From NCBI GenBank assembly GCA_035633255.1, contig DASQFD010000016.1:1-21163 (forward strand): a stretch of DNA of 21,163 bases, given 5' to 3'. The position numbers were made by a program, and so were the translations under genes. The first letter of the stretch is position 1; every line of letters starts with the position of its first letter. The DNA is from DASQFD01 sp035633255. Lineage in GTDB: Bacteria > Actinomycetota > Actinomycetes > Actinomycetales > Dermatophilaceae. Shown here one piece after another: positions 1-7,600 of this stretch. A model generated the notes under the pieces. That model did no database searches. It was not told the DNA's origin and saw only the letters and a list, made by a program, of their open reading frames with translations.

Positions 1-2
1 AC

Positions 3-1673
3 GTCACGGCGTACCTCAAGACCTTCGACCAGCAGGACCGCTACGACCTCGACGGCGACGGCGACTTCGCCGAGCCGGACGGGTTCATCGACCACTTCCA
101 GATCGTGCACGCGGGTGGTGACCAGGCGGCCGGTGACCCCCTGTACGGGTCCGACGCCATCTGGAGCCACCGGTGGTACGCCTCGGTGACCCCGGGCGGG
201 CCGGGCGGCCTCCCCGGCATCAACATCGGGGAGGGTGGTACGTCGAGCGGTGTCACCGTGCCGGACAACAAGACCGGCGTCTGGGTGGGCGACTACACCA
301 TCCAGCCGGAGAACGGCGGGCTGGGCGTCTTCGCCCACGAGTACGGCCACGACCTGGGTCTGCCGGACCTCTACGACACCTCCGGCAACACCGGCGGCGC
401 GGAGAACAACACCGCCTTCTGGACGCTGATGTCCTCCGGCGCCAACATCGGCGACGGTGGCCGCGAGGGGATCGGCGACGACCCCACCGACCTGTCGGCC
501 TGGGAGCTGTACCAGCTCGGCTGGCTCGCTCCGCAGGGGGACAAGGGCCCGTTCTACGAAGTGGCCCGGGCCGGCCAGAAGTCGACCCACAAGCTCGGCC
601 CGAACGTCCCGGCCACGAAGTCGCCGCAGGCGGTCTTCACGGTGCTGCCCGAGAAGAAGGTCCCGCTCGAGCTGGGAGCGCCGGCCGACGGTGAGCAGTT
701 CTTCTGGTCCACCCAGGGCAACGACCTCAACACCACGATGACCTCACCCACGGTGTCCGGCGCGAGCCTGACCGCCAAGGTCCGGTACGACATCGAGACC
801 GACTGGGACTACGCGTTCCTCGAGGCCACCACCGACGGCTCGACCTGGCTCCCGGTGGCGACCAACCGTTCGGACACCTCCGGCGACCAGAGCGGGTTCA
901 ACAGCAGCGGGACCGGCCTGACCGGCTCCACGGGTGGCGCGTGGGTGGACCTCACCGCGACGCTGCCGGCGGGGACCACCAAGGTCCGCTTCCGCTACCA
1001 GACCGACGGCGCCGCGGCGGAGCGCGGCTTCATGGTCGACGCGCTGAACGTGGGTGGCACGGCGGTGGCGGAGGGCGCCTGGACGCTCGACGGGTTCGTG
1101 CTCACCACCGGGACCGAGCAGCAGTCGTTCTTCAACGCGTACGTCCTGGAGAACCGTCAGTACGACGGCTACGACCGGTCGCTCCGCACCGCCTACAACT
1201 TCGGGTTCCTGAACACGCGACCGGACTGGGTGGAGACCTACCCGTACCAGAACGGCCTGCTGGTCTGGTACTGGAACGAGCAGTACGCCGACAACAACGT
1301 CGGTGACCACCCGGGCGGTGGCCTGCTCCTGCCGGTTGACGCGCACCCGACGTTCGAGCACTGGGCCGACGGCACCCTCATGCGTCAGCGGATCCAGTCC
1401 TACGACTCGACCTTCGGGACCGAGCGGACCGACGCGATCACGCTGCACAAGGACGGGGTCGCCAGGACCATCGCCGCCAAGCCGGCGGTGCGCACCTTCG
1501 ACGACACCAGGTCGTGGTGGGCGAACTGCGACGTGCACGCCTGCACCGGCAGCCACGCCGGGCGCTACCAGCCCGGCTGGAGCGGCGTGGACGTCCCGAA
1601 GACCGGCACCACGGTGACGGTCAACGGCGCCACGACCGGCAGCCACCTCAACATCACGGTGGCGCCCAGGTAG
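3..1673 (+). CDS. Immune inhibitor A-like M6 family metalloprotease, 5'-truncated
   Basis: Secreted zinc endopeptidase of family M6, expected to degrade extracellular proteins. The gene is open from the left edge, so the signal peptide and propeptide lie outside the window. An Asp-rich segment (DLDGDGDFAEPDGFIDHFQ, about residues 16-34 of the fragment) is typical of the family's calcium-binding region. The zinc site HEYGH is at nt 336-350, followed by DLGLPDLYD. From about nt 690 to 1070 there is a beta-rich MAM/VEG-like region (FFWSTQGNDLN through FMVDALNVGG), then the conserved C-terminal part with NGLLVWYWNEQY. The fragment has 556 codons plus a TAG stop; full-length family members are longer. 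Internal GTG or ATG codons would give shorter ORFs, but family similarity runs through to the window edge. A hairpin terminator follows. The family call is firm; the substrate is unknown. Confidence 0.93.
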   Translation, partial: VTAYLKTFDQQDRYDLDGDGDFAEPDGFIDHFQIVHAGGDQAAGDPLYGSDAIWSHRWYASVTPGGPGGLPGINIGEGGTSSGVTVPDNKTGVWVGDYTIQPENGGLGVFAHEYGHDLGLPDLYDTSGNTGGAENNTAFWTLMSSGANIGDGGREGIGDDPTDLSAWELYQLGWLAPQGDKGPFYEVARAGQKSTHKLGPNVPATKSPQAVFTVLPEKKVPLELGAPADGEQFFWSTQGNDLNTTMTSPTVSGASLTAKVRYDIETDWDYAFLEATTDGSTWLPVATNRSDTSGDQSGFNSSGTGLTGSTGGAWVDLTATLPAGTTKVRFRYQTDGAAAERGFMVDALNVGGTAVAEGAWTLDGFVLTTGTEQQSFFNAYVLENRQYDGYDRSLRTAYNFGFLNTRPDWVETYPYQNGLLVWYWNEQYADNNVGDHPGGGLLLPVDAHPTFEHWADGTLMRQRIQSYDSTFGTERTDAITLHKDGVARTIAAKPAVRTFDDTRSWWANCDVHACTGSHAGRYQPGWSGVDVPKTGTTVTVNGATTGSHLNITVAPR

Positions 1674-1708
1674 GCCGGCAGAACGGTCAGCACGGCCCGC
1701 ACCACCGC

Positions 1709-1740
1709 AGGGCCCCGACGGCACGCGCCGGCGGGGCCCT
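1709..1740 (+). terminator. GC-rich hairpin after the M6 protease
   Basis: Perfect 9-bp inverted repeat: AGGGCCCCG at 1709-1717 and CGGGGCCCT at 1732-1740, with a 14-nt loop, starting 35 nt after the stop codon. There is no U-tract, as is common for actinobacterial terminators. Termination itself is inferred. Confidence 0.65.
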
Positions 1741-1800
1741 CGGCGCGTCAGCCGGCCCGTCCGACGGGCGAGCGCCGACCCGCTCCCGGGCGTCGCCGCG

Positions 1801-1846
1801 GCACCGGGCGGGGCCGGCCGGGCGCACCGGGCGGGGCCCGCCGGGC
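1801..1846. repeat. 23-bp tandem duplication upstream of panB
   Basis: Two adjacent 23-bp units (1801-1823 and 1824-1846), both starting GCACCGGGCGGGGCC and differing at one base; a third copy begins with GCAC and runs into the panB -10 hexamer. The repeat fills the place where a -35 element would be. Function unknown. Confidence 0.75.
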
Positions 1847-1850
1847 GCAC

Positions 1851-1856
1851 TAGGCT
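1851..1856 (+). promoter_or_regulatory. -10 hexamer TAGGCT of panB (leaderless)
   Basis: TAGGCT ends 6 nt before the ATG, which puts the predicted transcription start at the start codon. There is no Shine-Dalgarno sequence. Same geometry as several other genes in the window. Confidence 0.6.
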
Positions 1857-1862
1857 CCCGGC

Positions 1863-2726
1863 ATGACCGCTTCGCCGGGCCCGGAGACCGCCGCCCCCTA
1901 CGGCACCGGTGCGCAGGCCGCCCCGCAGCGCCGCATCCGGGTCCCGCACCTGCAGGCGATGAAGGAGCGGGGCGAGAAGTGGGCGATGCTCACCGCCTAC
2001 GACATGTATGCCGCGGAGATCTTCGACGAGGCCGGCATACCGGTCCTGCTCGTCGGCGACTCGGCCGGCAACAACGTGTACGGCTTCGAGACCACCGTCC
2101 CGGTCACGGTCGACCACCTCGTCCCCCTGTGCCTTGCGGTGACCAGCGCCGCCAAGCGCGCCATGGTGGTGGCCGACCTGCCCTTCGGCTCCTACCAGGC
2201 CAGCCCCCAGCAGGCGCTCGCGACCGCCACCCGGTTCATGAAGGAGGGCCTGGCGCACGCCGTCAAGCTCGAGGGCGGCAAGTCCATGGTCGCCGAGGTG
2301 GAGCTGCTCGTCCGCGCCGGGATCCCGGTGATGGGGCACATCGGCTTCACGCCCCAGAGCGAGCACGTCCTCGGCGGCTACCGCGTGCAGGGCCGCGGGG
2401 ACGCCGCCGACCGGGTCTGCGAGGACGCCGTCGCCCTCGAGAAGGCCGGCTGCTTCGCCGTGGTCATGGAGATGGTCCCCGCCGAGGTCGCCGAGCGGGT
2501 CACCGAGGTGCTCGCCATCCCGACCATCGGGATCGGCGCCGGTCCGCACTGCGACGCGCAGGTCCTCGTGTGGCAGGACATGGCGGGGCTGCGTGGTGGC
2601 CGCGCCCCGCGCTTCGTCAAGAAGTACGCAGACCTGCGCGCCACCCTCGGCGACGCCGCCCGCGCCTACGCCGCCGAGGTGGCCTCGGGCACCTTCCCCG
2701 CCGCGGAGCACAGCTTCGAGGCGTGA
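1863..2726 (+). CDS. panB: 3-methyl-2-oxobutanoate hydroxymethyltransferase
   Basis: Ketopantoate hydroxymethyltransferase, the first committed step of pantothenate and CoA synthesis: it transfers a hydroxymethyl group from 5,10-methylene-THF to 2-oxoisovalerate in the cytosol. The 287-aa protein has family motifs in order: AMLTAYDMYAAEIFDEAG, LLVGDSAGNNVYG (metal-binding Asp), VVADLPFGSYQ (second metal-binding Asp), VKLEGG, MGHIGFTPQS, EMVPAEVAERVTE (catalytic Glu region) and IGIGAGPHCDAQVLVWQD. The first ~25 residues are a Pro/Ala-rich extension before RRIRVPHLQAMKERGEKW. The ATG is chosen because a TAGGCT -10 sits 6 nt upstream and alignment to the family starts soon after. It is monocistronic; no panC or panD is nearby. 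In M. tuberculosis panB lies a few genes from the NIF3/zinc-ribbon/RNase H cluster, from recall. Confidence 0.97.
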   Translation: MTASPGPETAAPYGTGAQAAPQRRIRVPHLQAMKERGEKWAMLTAYDMYAAEIFDEAGIPVLLVGDSAGNNVYGFETTVPVTVDHLVPLCLAVTSAAKRAMVVADLPFGSYQASPQQALATATRFMKEGLAHAVKLEGGKSMVAEVELLVRAGIPVMGHIGFTPQSEHVLGGYRVQGRGDAADRVCEDAVALEKAGCFAVVMEMVPAEVAERVTEVLAIPTIGIGAGPHCDAQVLVWQDMAGLRGGRAPRFVKKYADLRATLGDAARAYAAEVASGTFPAAEHSFEA

Positions 2727-2769
2727 GCGGGCGCGGGCGGCGGCGCGCTCGCGGAGCCCTGACACGGCA

Positions 2770-2775
2770 TACCCT
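2770..2775 (+). promoter_or_regulatory. -10 hexamer TACCCT of the methyltransferase gene (leaderless)
   Basis: TACCCT inside the decamer GGCATACCCT, ending 6 nt before GTG 2782. The same decamer precedes the MBL-fold, rhodanese and fdhD genes. Confidence 0.6.
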
Positions 2776-2781
2776 GTCGCT

Positions 2782-3414
2782 GTGAGCGGCACCCCGGTCA
2801 ACCCCTTCGCGCGCTGGAGCGAGATTGCCAGCGCGTCCGGTGGGGCGGCGGCATACCAGGAGCACTTCGACGAGCTCGAGGCGAGCGGGGTGGACGTCCA
2901 CGGCGAGGCCCGCCTCGTCGCCTCGCTGGTCCCGGTGCCCGCGCGGGTGCTGGACGCCGGCTGCGGCACCGGGCGGGTGGCCCGGGCCCTGACCCGGCTC
3001 GGCTACGTCTGCCAGGGCGTCGACGCCGACCTGGCGATGGTGCAGGTCGCCCGGGAGCGCGACCCCGCCACGCACTACGTGCACGCCGACCTCGCCGACC
3101 TCTACCTGCGCACGCAGGCCTTCGACGTGGTCCTGCTCGCCGGCAACGTGGTCCCCCTGCTCGCCCCCGGAACCCTGGACGGAGTCGTCGACCGCGTCGC
3201 GGTGCACACCAAGGCCGGAGGCAGCGTCGTCGCCGGCTTCGGGCTGGACGCCGCGCACCTCCCCGAGGGCTGTCCGGTCACGAGCACGGACGCCTACGAC
3301 GACGCCTGCACCGCGGCCGGGCTCTCGCTGCTGGACCGTTGGGCGACGTGGGAGCGGGAGCCCTGGACGCCGGGGGCCGGGTATGCCGTCTCCCTCCACC
3401 AGCGCCCGGCCTGA
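2782..3414 (+). CDS. Class I SAM-dependent methyltransferase
   Basis: 210-aa Rossmann-fold methyltransferase of the small methyltransferase type 11/25 kind. SAM-binding motif I is VLDAGCGTGRVA (about residues 54-65), then GVDADLAMVQVAR (acidic end of strand 2), HYVHADLADL (motif II) and FDVVLLAGNVVPLLAP (motif IV/V region). The C-terminal half has the usual AAGLSLLDRWATWEREPW beta region. The substrate cannot be predicted. The reading frame is open upstream into panB, but GTG 2782 is preferred: a TACCCT -10 ends 6 nt before it, and the product then begins with a normal N-terminus (SGTPVNPFARWSEIA). It lies 55 nt after panB with its own predicted promoter, so it is probably not in a panB operon. 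Confidence 0.9.
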   Translation: MSGTPVNPFARWSEIASASGGAAAYQEHFDELEASGVDVHGEARLVASLVPVPARVLDAGCGTGRVARALTRLGYVCQGVDADLAMVQVARERDPATHYVHADLADLYLRTQAFDVVLLAGNVVPLLAPGTLDGVVDRVAVHTKAGGSVVAGFGLDAAHLPEGCPVTSTDAYDDACTAAGLSLLDRWATWEREPWTPGAGYAVSLHQRPA

Positions 3415-3444
3415 CCCGGTCCGGCCGCGGGCGCCGGCCGCGCG

Positions 3445-3494
3445 GGGGCGCCGGCCGCTCACGGACGTCGGTGCGCAGGGGCGCCGGCCGCTCA
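3445..3494. repeat. 17-bp direct repeat between converging genes
   Basis: GGGGCGCCGGCCGCTCA occurs at 3445-3461 and 3478-3494. Shorter related pieces (GCGCCGGCC) lie at about 3431 and 3498. The core contains the palindromes GGCGCC, GCCGGC and CGGCCG. The second copy overlaps the stop codon of the minus-strand gene. It may act as a two-way terminator between the converging genes, but this is not shown. Confidence 0.55.
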
Positions 3495-3680
3495 GGAGCG
3501 CCGGCCCTCCTCGTTCCAGCGCCGGTCCTCCTCGTCCCACTGCTCGGTGCGGGCCGCGGCGATCTCGAAGGCCCTGCGGGCCTCGGCCTCGGTGTCATAG
3601 GGACCCATGACGTCGTCGCCGCGGCTGCGGGTCTGATCGGTCTCGACAGCCTTGGTGACGACGTTGAACCAGAACGGCAC
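3492..3680 (-). CDS. Small SPOR-like conserved actinobacterial protein
   Basis: 62-aa acidic, charged protein. The core (VMGPYDTEAEARRAFEIAAARTEQWDEEDRRWNE) resembles a widespread actinobacterial family of small proteins with a GPYxTxxEA half-SPOR motif and a trailing WDEED region; from memory these are annotated as hypothetical or SPOR-domain proteins. No function is established. There is no signal peptide or membrane segment. The start is GTG 3680, supported by a strong Shine-Dalgarno (GAGGAGG) about 4-5 nt upstream on the minus strand, in contrast to the leaderless neighbours. It diverges from map, 65 bp apart, and converges on the methyltransferase gene. Confidence 0.8.
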   Translation of the reverse strand: MPFWFNVVTKAVETDQTRSRGDDVMGPYDTEAEARRAFEIAAARTEQWDEEDRRWNEEGRRS

Positions 3681-3732
3681 GGCTCCTCCTCGTGGACGGG
3701 CCCGTCGGGGCCTCGGCAGCCACCTCGCTGCC

Positions 3733-3738
3733 TAGACT
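3733..3738 (+). promoter_or_regulatory. -10 hexamer TAGACT of map (leaderless)
   Basis: TAGACT ends 7 nt before ATG 3746 with no Shine-Dalgarno sequence between. Same geometry as panB. Confidence 0.6.
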
Positions 3739-3745
3739 CCACCGT

Positions 3746-4609
3746 ATGCCGCTGACCCGACCGAGCGTGGTGCCCGGGATCGTCTCGCCGCGGCGGGAGG
3801 TGCCGGCGTCGATCGAGGCGCCGGAGTACGTCGACCGCCCGGCCCCCGACCGCGACCTCGGTCCGGAGGTCAAGGACGCCGAAACGATCGAGCGGATGCG
3901 CATCGCCGGGCGGGTCGCGGCCCGGGCGATGGCCGCCGCCGCGGAGGCCATCGCGCCCGGGGTGACGACCGACGAGGTCGACCGCGTGGCCCACGAGTTC
4001 CTCCTCGACCACGGCGCCTACCCGTCGACCCTGGGCTACAGGGGGTTCCCGAAGTCGCTGTGCACCTCGGTCAACGAGGTGGTGTGCCACGGCATCCCGG
4101 ACTCGCGGCCGCTGGAGGACGGCGACGTGGTGAACCTGGACATCACGGCATACCTCGGCGGGGTGCACGGGGACACCGACGCGACGTACCTCGTCGGTGA
4201 GGTCGACGAGGAGTCGCGCCTGCTCGTCGAGCGCACCCGCGAGGCGATGATGCGCGGGATCCGCGCCGCCCTGCCGGGGCGCGAGGTCAACGTCATCGGC
4301 CGGGTCATCGAGAGCTACGCGCGCCGGTTCGGCTACGGCGTGGTGCGGGACTTCACCGGGCACGGCATCGGGCGGGCCTTCCACTCCGGCCTGGTCATCC
4401 CCCACTACGACGCGGCACCGGCCTACGACACGGTGATCGAGCCCGGGATGACGTTCACCATCGAGCCGATGCTCAACCTCGGCACCCACGAGTGGGAGAT
4501 GTGGGACGACGGCTGGACGGTCGTGACCAGGGACGGCCGCCGCTCGGCCCAGTTCGAGCACACCATCGTCATCACCGAGCACGGCAACGAGATCCTCACC
4601 CTGCCCTGA
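3746..4609 (+). CDS. map: Type I methionine aminopeptidase
   Basis: Removes the initiator methionine from new proteins; a dimetal cytosolic enzyme. 287 aa with an actinobacterial N-terminal extension (PLTRPSVVPGIVSPRREVP then APEYVDRPAP) before the catalytic domain. Metal-ligand motifs are all present: NLDITAYLGGVHGDTDATY (two Asp), GHGIGRAFHSG (His), MTFTIEPML (Glu) and QFEHTIVITEHG (Glu). CTSVNEVVCHGIPD is the family signature. The ORF is open further upstream, but ATG 3746 is chosen: a TAGACT -10 ends 7 nt before it and the N-terminus then matches relatives. ppgK follows 65 nt downstream with its own Shine-Dalgarno, so the two may be co-transcribed. Confidence 0.97.
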   Translation: MPLTRPSVVPGIVSPRREVPASIEAPEYVDRPAPDRDLGPEVKDAETIERMRIAGRVAARAMAAAAEAIAPGVTTDEVDRVAHEFLLDHGAYPSTLGYRGFPKSLCTSVNEVVCHGIPDSRPLEDGDVVNLDITAYLGGVHGDTDATYLVGEVDEESRLLVERTREAMMRGIRAALPGREVNVIGRVIESYARRFGYGVVRDFTGHGIGRAFHSGLVIPHYDAAPAYDTVIEPGMTFTIEPMLNLGTHEWEMWDDGWTVVTRDGRRSAQFEHTIVITEHGNEILTLP

Positions 4610-4674
4610 GCCCGGCCGACGCCCGCGACCCCGCGGGCGCGCCCGCCGGCCCCCACCCGACGAGGAGTTCCCGC

Positions 4675-5481
4675 ATGGCACGCAGCACCGGTCTGCCGCT
4701 CGGCATCGACGTGGGGGGCAGCGGCATCAAGGGCGCGCCGGTCGACCTGGAGCGCGGGGCCTTCGCCGCCGACCGGTTCCGCGTCGAGACCCCCGAGCAC
4801 GCCACCCCCGAGGCGGTGTGCGGGGTCATCGCCGAGGTGGTCGCACACTTCGACGACGTGCGCGACGACTCGCCCGTCGGGGTCACGGTGCCGGGCGTCG
4901 TCATGCACGGGGTGGTGCGCACCGCCGCCAACATCGACCGGTCCTGGATCGACTGCGACGTCGAGCGGCTCCTCGAGGACCGGCTGCAGCACGACGTCGT
5001 GGTGGTCAACGACGCCGACGCCGCCGGCTACGGCGAGCTGCGCTACGGCGCGGCCGGCGGCCGGGACGGGCTGGTGATCGTCACGACCCTGGGCACCGGC
5101 ATCGGCTCCGCCGTCATCCACGACGGCGTCCTGGTGCCGAACTCCGAGTACGGCCACCTCGAGCTCGACGGGCACGGTGACGCCGAGGACTGGGCGGCGA
5201 ACTCGGTGCGCGAGCGCGACGGGCTGTCGTGGGAGGAGTGGGCCGCGCGGCTGACCGGCTACTTCCGGGCGCTGGAGGACCTGACCTGGCCGGACCTCTT
5301 CGTCGTCGGGGGCGGGGTCTCCAAGAAGGCCGACCGGTTCCTCCCCCTGCTCGACATCCGCACCCCCATCGTCGCGGCCCGCCTCGAGAACGGCGCCGGG
5401 ATCATCGGCGCGGCCGCGCTGGCCCAGACGGTCCAGGACGCGCGCGGGACGCACCGCGGCGAGCGGCCCGTCCGGCTGTGA
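4675..5481 (+). CDS. ppgK: Polyphosphate glucokinase (ROK family)
   Basis: Phosphorylates glucose using polyphosphate (and usually ATP) as donor, feeding glycolysis and linking polyphosphate stores to sugar use. 268 aa, the usual size. Signature features are GIDVGGSGIKGAPVD (phosphate-binding, residues 10-24), VTVPGVVMHGVVRTAANID, VVVVNDADAAGYGELRYGA (catalytic Asp region), TLGTGIGSAVIHDGVLVPNSEYGHLE and FVVGGGVSKKADRF. The start is ATG 4675 with GAGGAG at 4662-4667; the longer frame reading back into map has no support. It ends 16 bp before the converging MBL-fold gene, with no clear hairpin in the gap. Confidence 0.95.
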   Translation: MARSTGLPLGIDVGGSGIKGAPVDLERGAFAADRFRVETPEHATPEAVCGVIAEVVAHFDDVRDDSPVGVTVPGVVMHGVVRTAANIDRSWIDCDVERLLEDRLQHDVVVVNDADAAGYGELRYGAAGGRDGLVIVTTLGTGIGSAVIHDGVLVPNSEYGHLELDGHGDAEDWAANSVRERDGLSWEEWAARLTGYFRALEDLTWPDLFVVGGGVSKKADRFLPLLDIRTPIVAARLENGAGIIGAAALAQTVQDARGTHRGERPVRL

Positions 5482-5497
5482 GCCCGGTCGCGGCCCG

Positions 5498-6148
5498 TCA
5501 GGGCGAGAGGTCCACGGCGCCGCGCCCGGCGAGGTCCTCGATCCGGGTGCGGTGACCGCCGAGCGCCCCGGCCTGGGAGAGGTAGAGGTCCCGCCCGCGC
5601 TTCTGCAGCAGCCCGTCATGGATCGGCACGGCCACCGGGGGGTCGAGCCGCCGGAGGAACGCGGTCATCTCGCGGCTGCGCTGCCACGGCGCGCTGAGCG
5701 GGAAGGCGAGCACGTCCACCTCCCCGGGCTCGGCGTCGAGCGCGTCCCCGGGGTGGAACAGGCTCGGCTCACCCGGTGCGTCGAGCCGCACGCCGACGTT
5801 GGGGATGCGGGGGATCTCCTCGTGGATGAGGGCGTGGACCGCCCCCACCGGCGTCACCGTGAGGTCGCCGACGCGGGTCGGCCCGTCGTGGGCGCGGCCC
5901 TCGACACCGACCTTCGCCAGCGGCTCCACGCTGCCCGGGTCGCACAGCACCTCGGCCCGCGGGTTCTCCCGGACCAGGTCCGGCAGCCGCTCGGGGTCCA
6001 GGTGGTCCGGGTGCTGGTGGGTGACGAGCACCAGGTCCAGGTCGCGAACCTCCTCGAACCCCTCGGCGAAGGTCCCCGGGTCGAGCAGGACCCGGACGTC
6101 GGCGAGCTCGACGAGCAGGCAGGAGTGGCCCAGGTGCGTGACGCGCAT
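5498..6148 (-). CDS. Metallo-beta-lactamase fold hydrolase (UlaG-like)
   Basis: 216-aa soluble MBL-fold protein of the UlaG/YycJ-like group. It has the family start VTHLGHSCLLVE, DPGTF after the second strand, the metal motif THQHPDHLD (H44, H46, D48, H49), then AVHALIHEE, FHPGDAL and a late IHDGLL His. The reaction is unknown; relatives are assigned as L-ascorbate-6-phosphate lactonase-like or general metal-dependent hydrolases. ATG 6148 is chosen rather than the longer frame that runs into RNase P RNA: a TACCCT -10 ends 7 nt upstream and family similarity begins at residue 2. It is monocistronic, downstream of rnpB on the same strand. Confidence 0.9.
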   Translation of the reverse strand: MRVTHLGHSCLLVELADVRVLLDPGTFAEGFEEVRDLDLVLVTHQHPDHLDPERLPDLVRENPRAEVLCDPGSVEPLAKVGVEGRAHDGPTRVGDLTVTPVGAVHALIHEEIPRIPNVGVRLDAPGEPSLFHPGDALDAEPGEVDVLAFPLSAPWQRSREMTAFLRRLDPPVAVPIHDGLLQKRGRDLYLSQAGALGGHRTRIEDLAGRGAVDLSP

Positions 6149-6155
6149 GAGGACG

Positions 6156-6161
6156 AGGGTA
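6156..6161 (-). promoter_or_regulatory. -10 hexamer TACCCT of the MBL-fold gene (leaderless)
   Basis: The minus strand reads GGCATACCCT, then 7 nt, then ATG 6148. No Shine-Dalgarno sequence. Confidence 0.6.
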
Positions 6162-6337
6162 TGCCGGTGCCGCGCCACCGGCCGCCCCCGCCCGCCGCGG
6201 CCCCCGCCAAGGGGCCCCCGCGCTGCTGGGGCGCCTGCGAGGGGGTGCGCGCTCGGGCATCGGCGACGGCACGGCATACCCCTCCGCCAGGGGCGACGAC
6301 CGTGGGCGACGACCAGGGGCCACGACAGAGGGGGTGA
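6162..6337. other. Non-coding gap between rnpB 3' end and MBL-fold promoter
   Basis: About 175 bp with many G and C runs. The minus strand just after rnpB contains GTCGTCGCCC twice and CCCC/GGGG arms that could form a terminator, but I see no clean hairpin. One GCATAC copy lies at 6274. No credible gene. Confidence 0.4.
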
Positions 6338-6724
6338 GGGACGAGCCGGCCTGTAAGCCGGGTTCTGTGCCGCGGCCCGTCGCCGGACCGCGGTGACGGT
6401 CATCCATCTGGGACAGCCGTCGCCGGCTGCCTCGAGCGTCCTACCCGCGTGCTCGGGCGGGCCGCCCTCGAACGCACGCTGTCTGAACTTGCTCCGGGTG
6501 GGGTTTGCCGAGCCGACCCCGTCACCGGGGCCGCTGGTGGTCTCTTACACCACCGTTTCACCCTTGCTCCGGCCGCTGTCGCCAGCGGACCGGGGCGGTC
6601 TGTTCTCTGTGGCACTGTCCCGCGGGTCACCCCGGGTGGCCGTTGGCCACCACCTTGCCCTGTGGAGCCCGGACTTTCCTCGACGGCGGTTGCCCGCCGC
6701 CGCGACCGTCCGGCCGACTCGTCC
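6338..6724 (-). ncRNA. rnpB: RNase P RNA, bacterial type A
   Basis: Catalytic RNA of RNase P, which trims the 5' leader of tRNA precursors. On the minus strand it contains the universal conserved segments: GAGGAAAGTCCGGGCTCC near the 5' end (plus-strand 6664-6682), AGGGTGAAACGGTGGTGTAAGAG (plus strand about 6543-6566), and the 3' segment CACAGAACCCGGCTTACAGG. The P1 helix pairs GGACGAGTCGG at the 5' end with CCGGCTCGTCC at the 3' end. Length is about 387 nt, normal for actinobacteria. The 5' end is set by P1 and by a TATGCT -10 ending 6 nt before it; the 3' end is uncertain by a few nt. ORFs across this span are spurious. Confidence 0.96.
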
Positions 6725-6730
6725 GCACGC

Positions 6731-6736
6731 AGCATA
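6731..6736 (-). promoter_or_regulatory. -10 hexamer TATGCT of rnpB
   Basis: The minus strand reads GTATGCT, then 6 nt, then GGACGAG at the start of RNase P helix P1. The RNA structure fixes the 5' end independently, so this calibrates the distance between -10 and transcription start in this genome. Confidence 0.6.
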
Positions 6737-6817
6737 CGGCGCGCGGCCCGCGGCCGCCCCCGGCTTCCCCGACGGCGTCGGCCCGGCCCGCCCGGTCGAC
6801 CCTGCGGAGCCGGCCCC

Positions 6818-6823
6818 TACCCT
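6818..6823 (+). promoter_or_regulatory. -10 hexamer TACCCT of the yaaA-family gene (leaderless)
   Basis: TACCCT ends 7 nt before GTG 6831. It diverges from the rnpB promoter, with about 80 bp between the two -10 elements. Confidence 0.55.
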
Positions 6824-6830
6824 GAGGCGC

Positions 6831-7577
6831 GTGCTCCTGCTGCTGCCACCGTCGGAGTCGAAGTGGCAGCGCCCCCGGGGCGCGCCGGCGGACCCGGGCA
6901 GCTGGTCCTTCCCCGAGCTCGCCCCGGCCCGGGCGCTCGTCGCCGCGGCCCTGCGCGAGGCGAGCGCGTCCCCCGACGCCCCGACCCTGCTCGGGGTCTC
7001 CCCCGGCGTCCTCGACGACGTCGCGCGCAACCTCGTGCTCGACACGGCGCCCGCTGCCCCCGCCGCCGACGTCTACACCGGCGTGCTCTACTCCGCCCTC
7101 GACCTGGCCTCCCTCGACACCGCCGCCCGCCGCCGCGCGTACGGCTGGCTGGTGGTCGTCTCCGCGCTCCACGGTGCCGTCCGCCCGCGCGACCGCATTC
7201 CGGCATACCGGCTGGCGATGGGGGCGGACCTGCCGGGGGTGGGCCCGCTGGCCCGCTTCTGGCGCGGGCCGCTCGGCGAGGTGCTCCCGGGAGCGGCCGG
7301 GCGCGGCCTGGTCGTGGACTGCCGGTCGGCCGCGTATGCCGGTGCCTGGGCGCCCACCGGCGACCTCGCGGCGCGCTGGGTGCACGTGCGGGTGCCCGGC
7401 GCCGGGCACGCCACCAAGCACACGCGCGGGCTCGTCGCCCGGCACCTCTGCATCGAGGGCGCGGACCCGCGCGCCGTGCCCGCCGTCGCCGATGTGGTGG
7501 GTCACGCCTTCGACGTCACGCTGACCGAGCCGTCGCGAGCCGGTCGCCCCTGGGTCCTCGACGTCCGGTCAGGATGA
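6831..7577 (+). CDS. yaaA: YaaA/DUF328 family peroxide stress protein
   Basis: 248-aa member of the YaaA family (E. coli YaaA lowers free intracellular iron under H2O2 stress and binds DNA). Family marks are the N-terminal LLLLPPSESKW, the central VYTGVLYSALDLASLD, LVVVSALHGAVRPRDRIPAYRL (family signature S/A-x-L-x-G-x-L-x-P-x-D-x-I-x-x-Y) and the C-terminal HATKHTRGLVARHL. No membrane or signal segment. The same frame is open far upstream, but that part lies over the RNase P RNA and is rejected; GTG 6831 has a TACCCT -10 ending 7 nt before it. It is followed 59 bp later by a VapBC module. Confidence 0.9.
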   Translation: MLLLLPPSESKWQRPRGAPADPGSWSFPELAPARALVAAALREASASPDAPTLLGVSPGVLDDVARNLVLDTAPAAPAADVYTGVLYSALDLASLDTAARRRAYGWLVVVSALHGAVRPRDRIPAYRLAMGADLPGVGPLARFWRGPLGEVLPGAAGRGLVVDCRSAAYAGAWAPTGDLAARWVHVRVPGAGHATKHTRGLVARHLCIEGADPRAVPAVADVVGHAFDVTLTEPSRAGRPWVLDVRSG

Positions 7578-7600
7578 CCCGATGTCGCACGAGGACCATT

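Noticed and set aside
744..2969. 741-aa minus-strand ORF
   Set aside because: It is antisense to the M6 protease, panB and the methyltransferase, all firmly identified.
6336..6830. ORFs on both strands and an N-terminal extension of the yaaA-family gene
   Set aside because: The region is the RNase P RNA gene and its promoter; the frames are open only because of high GC content.
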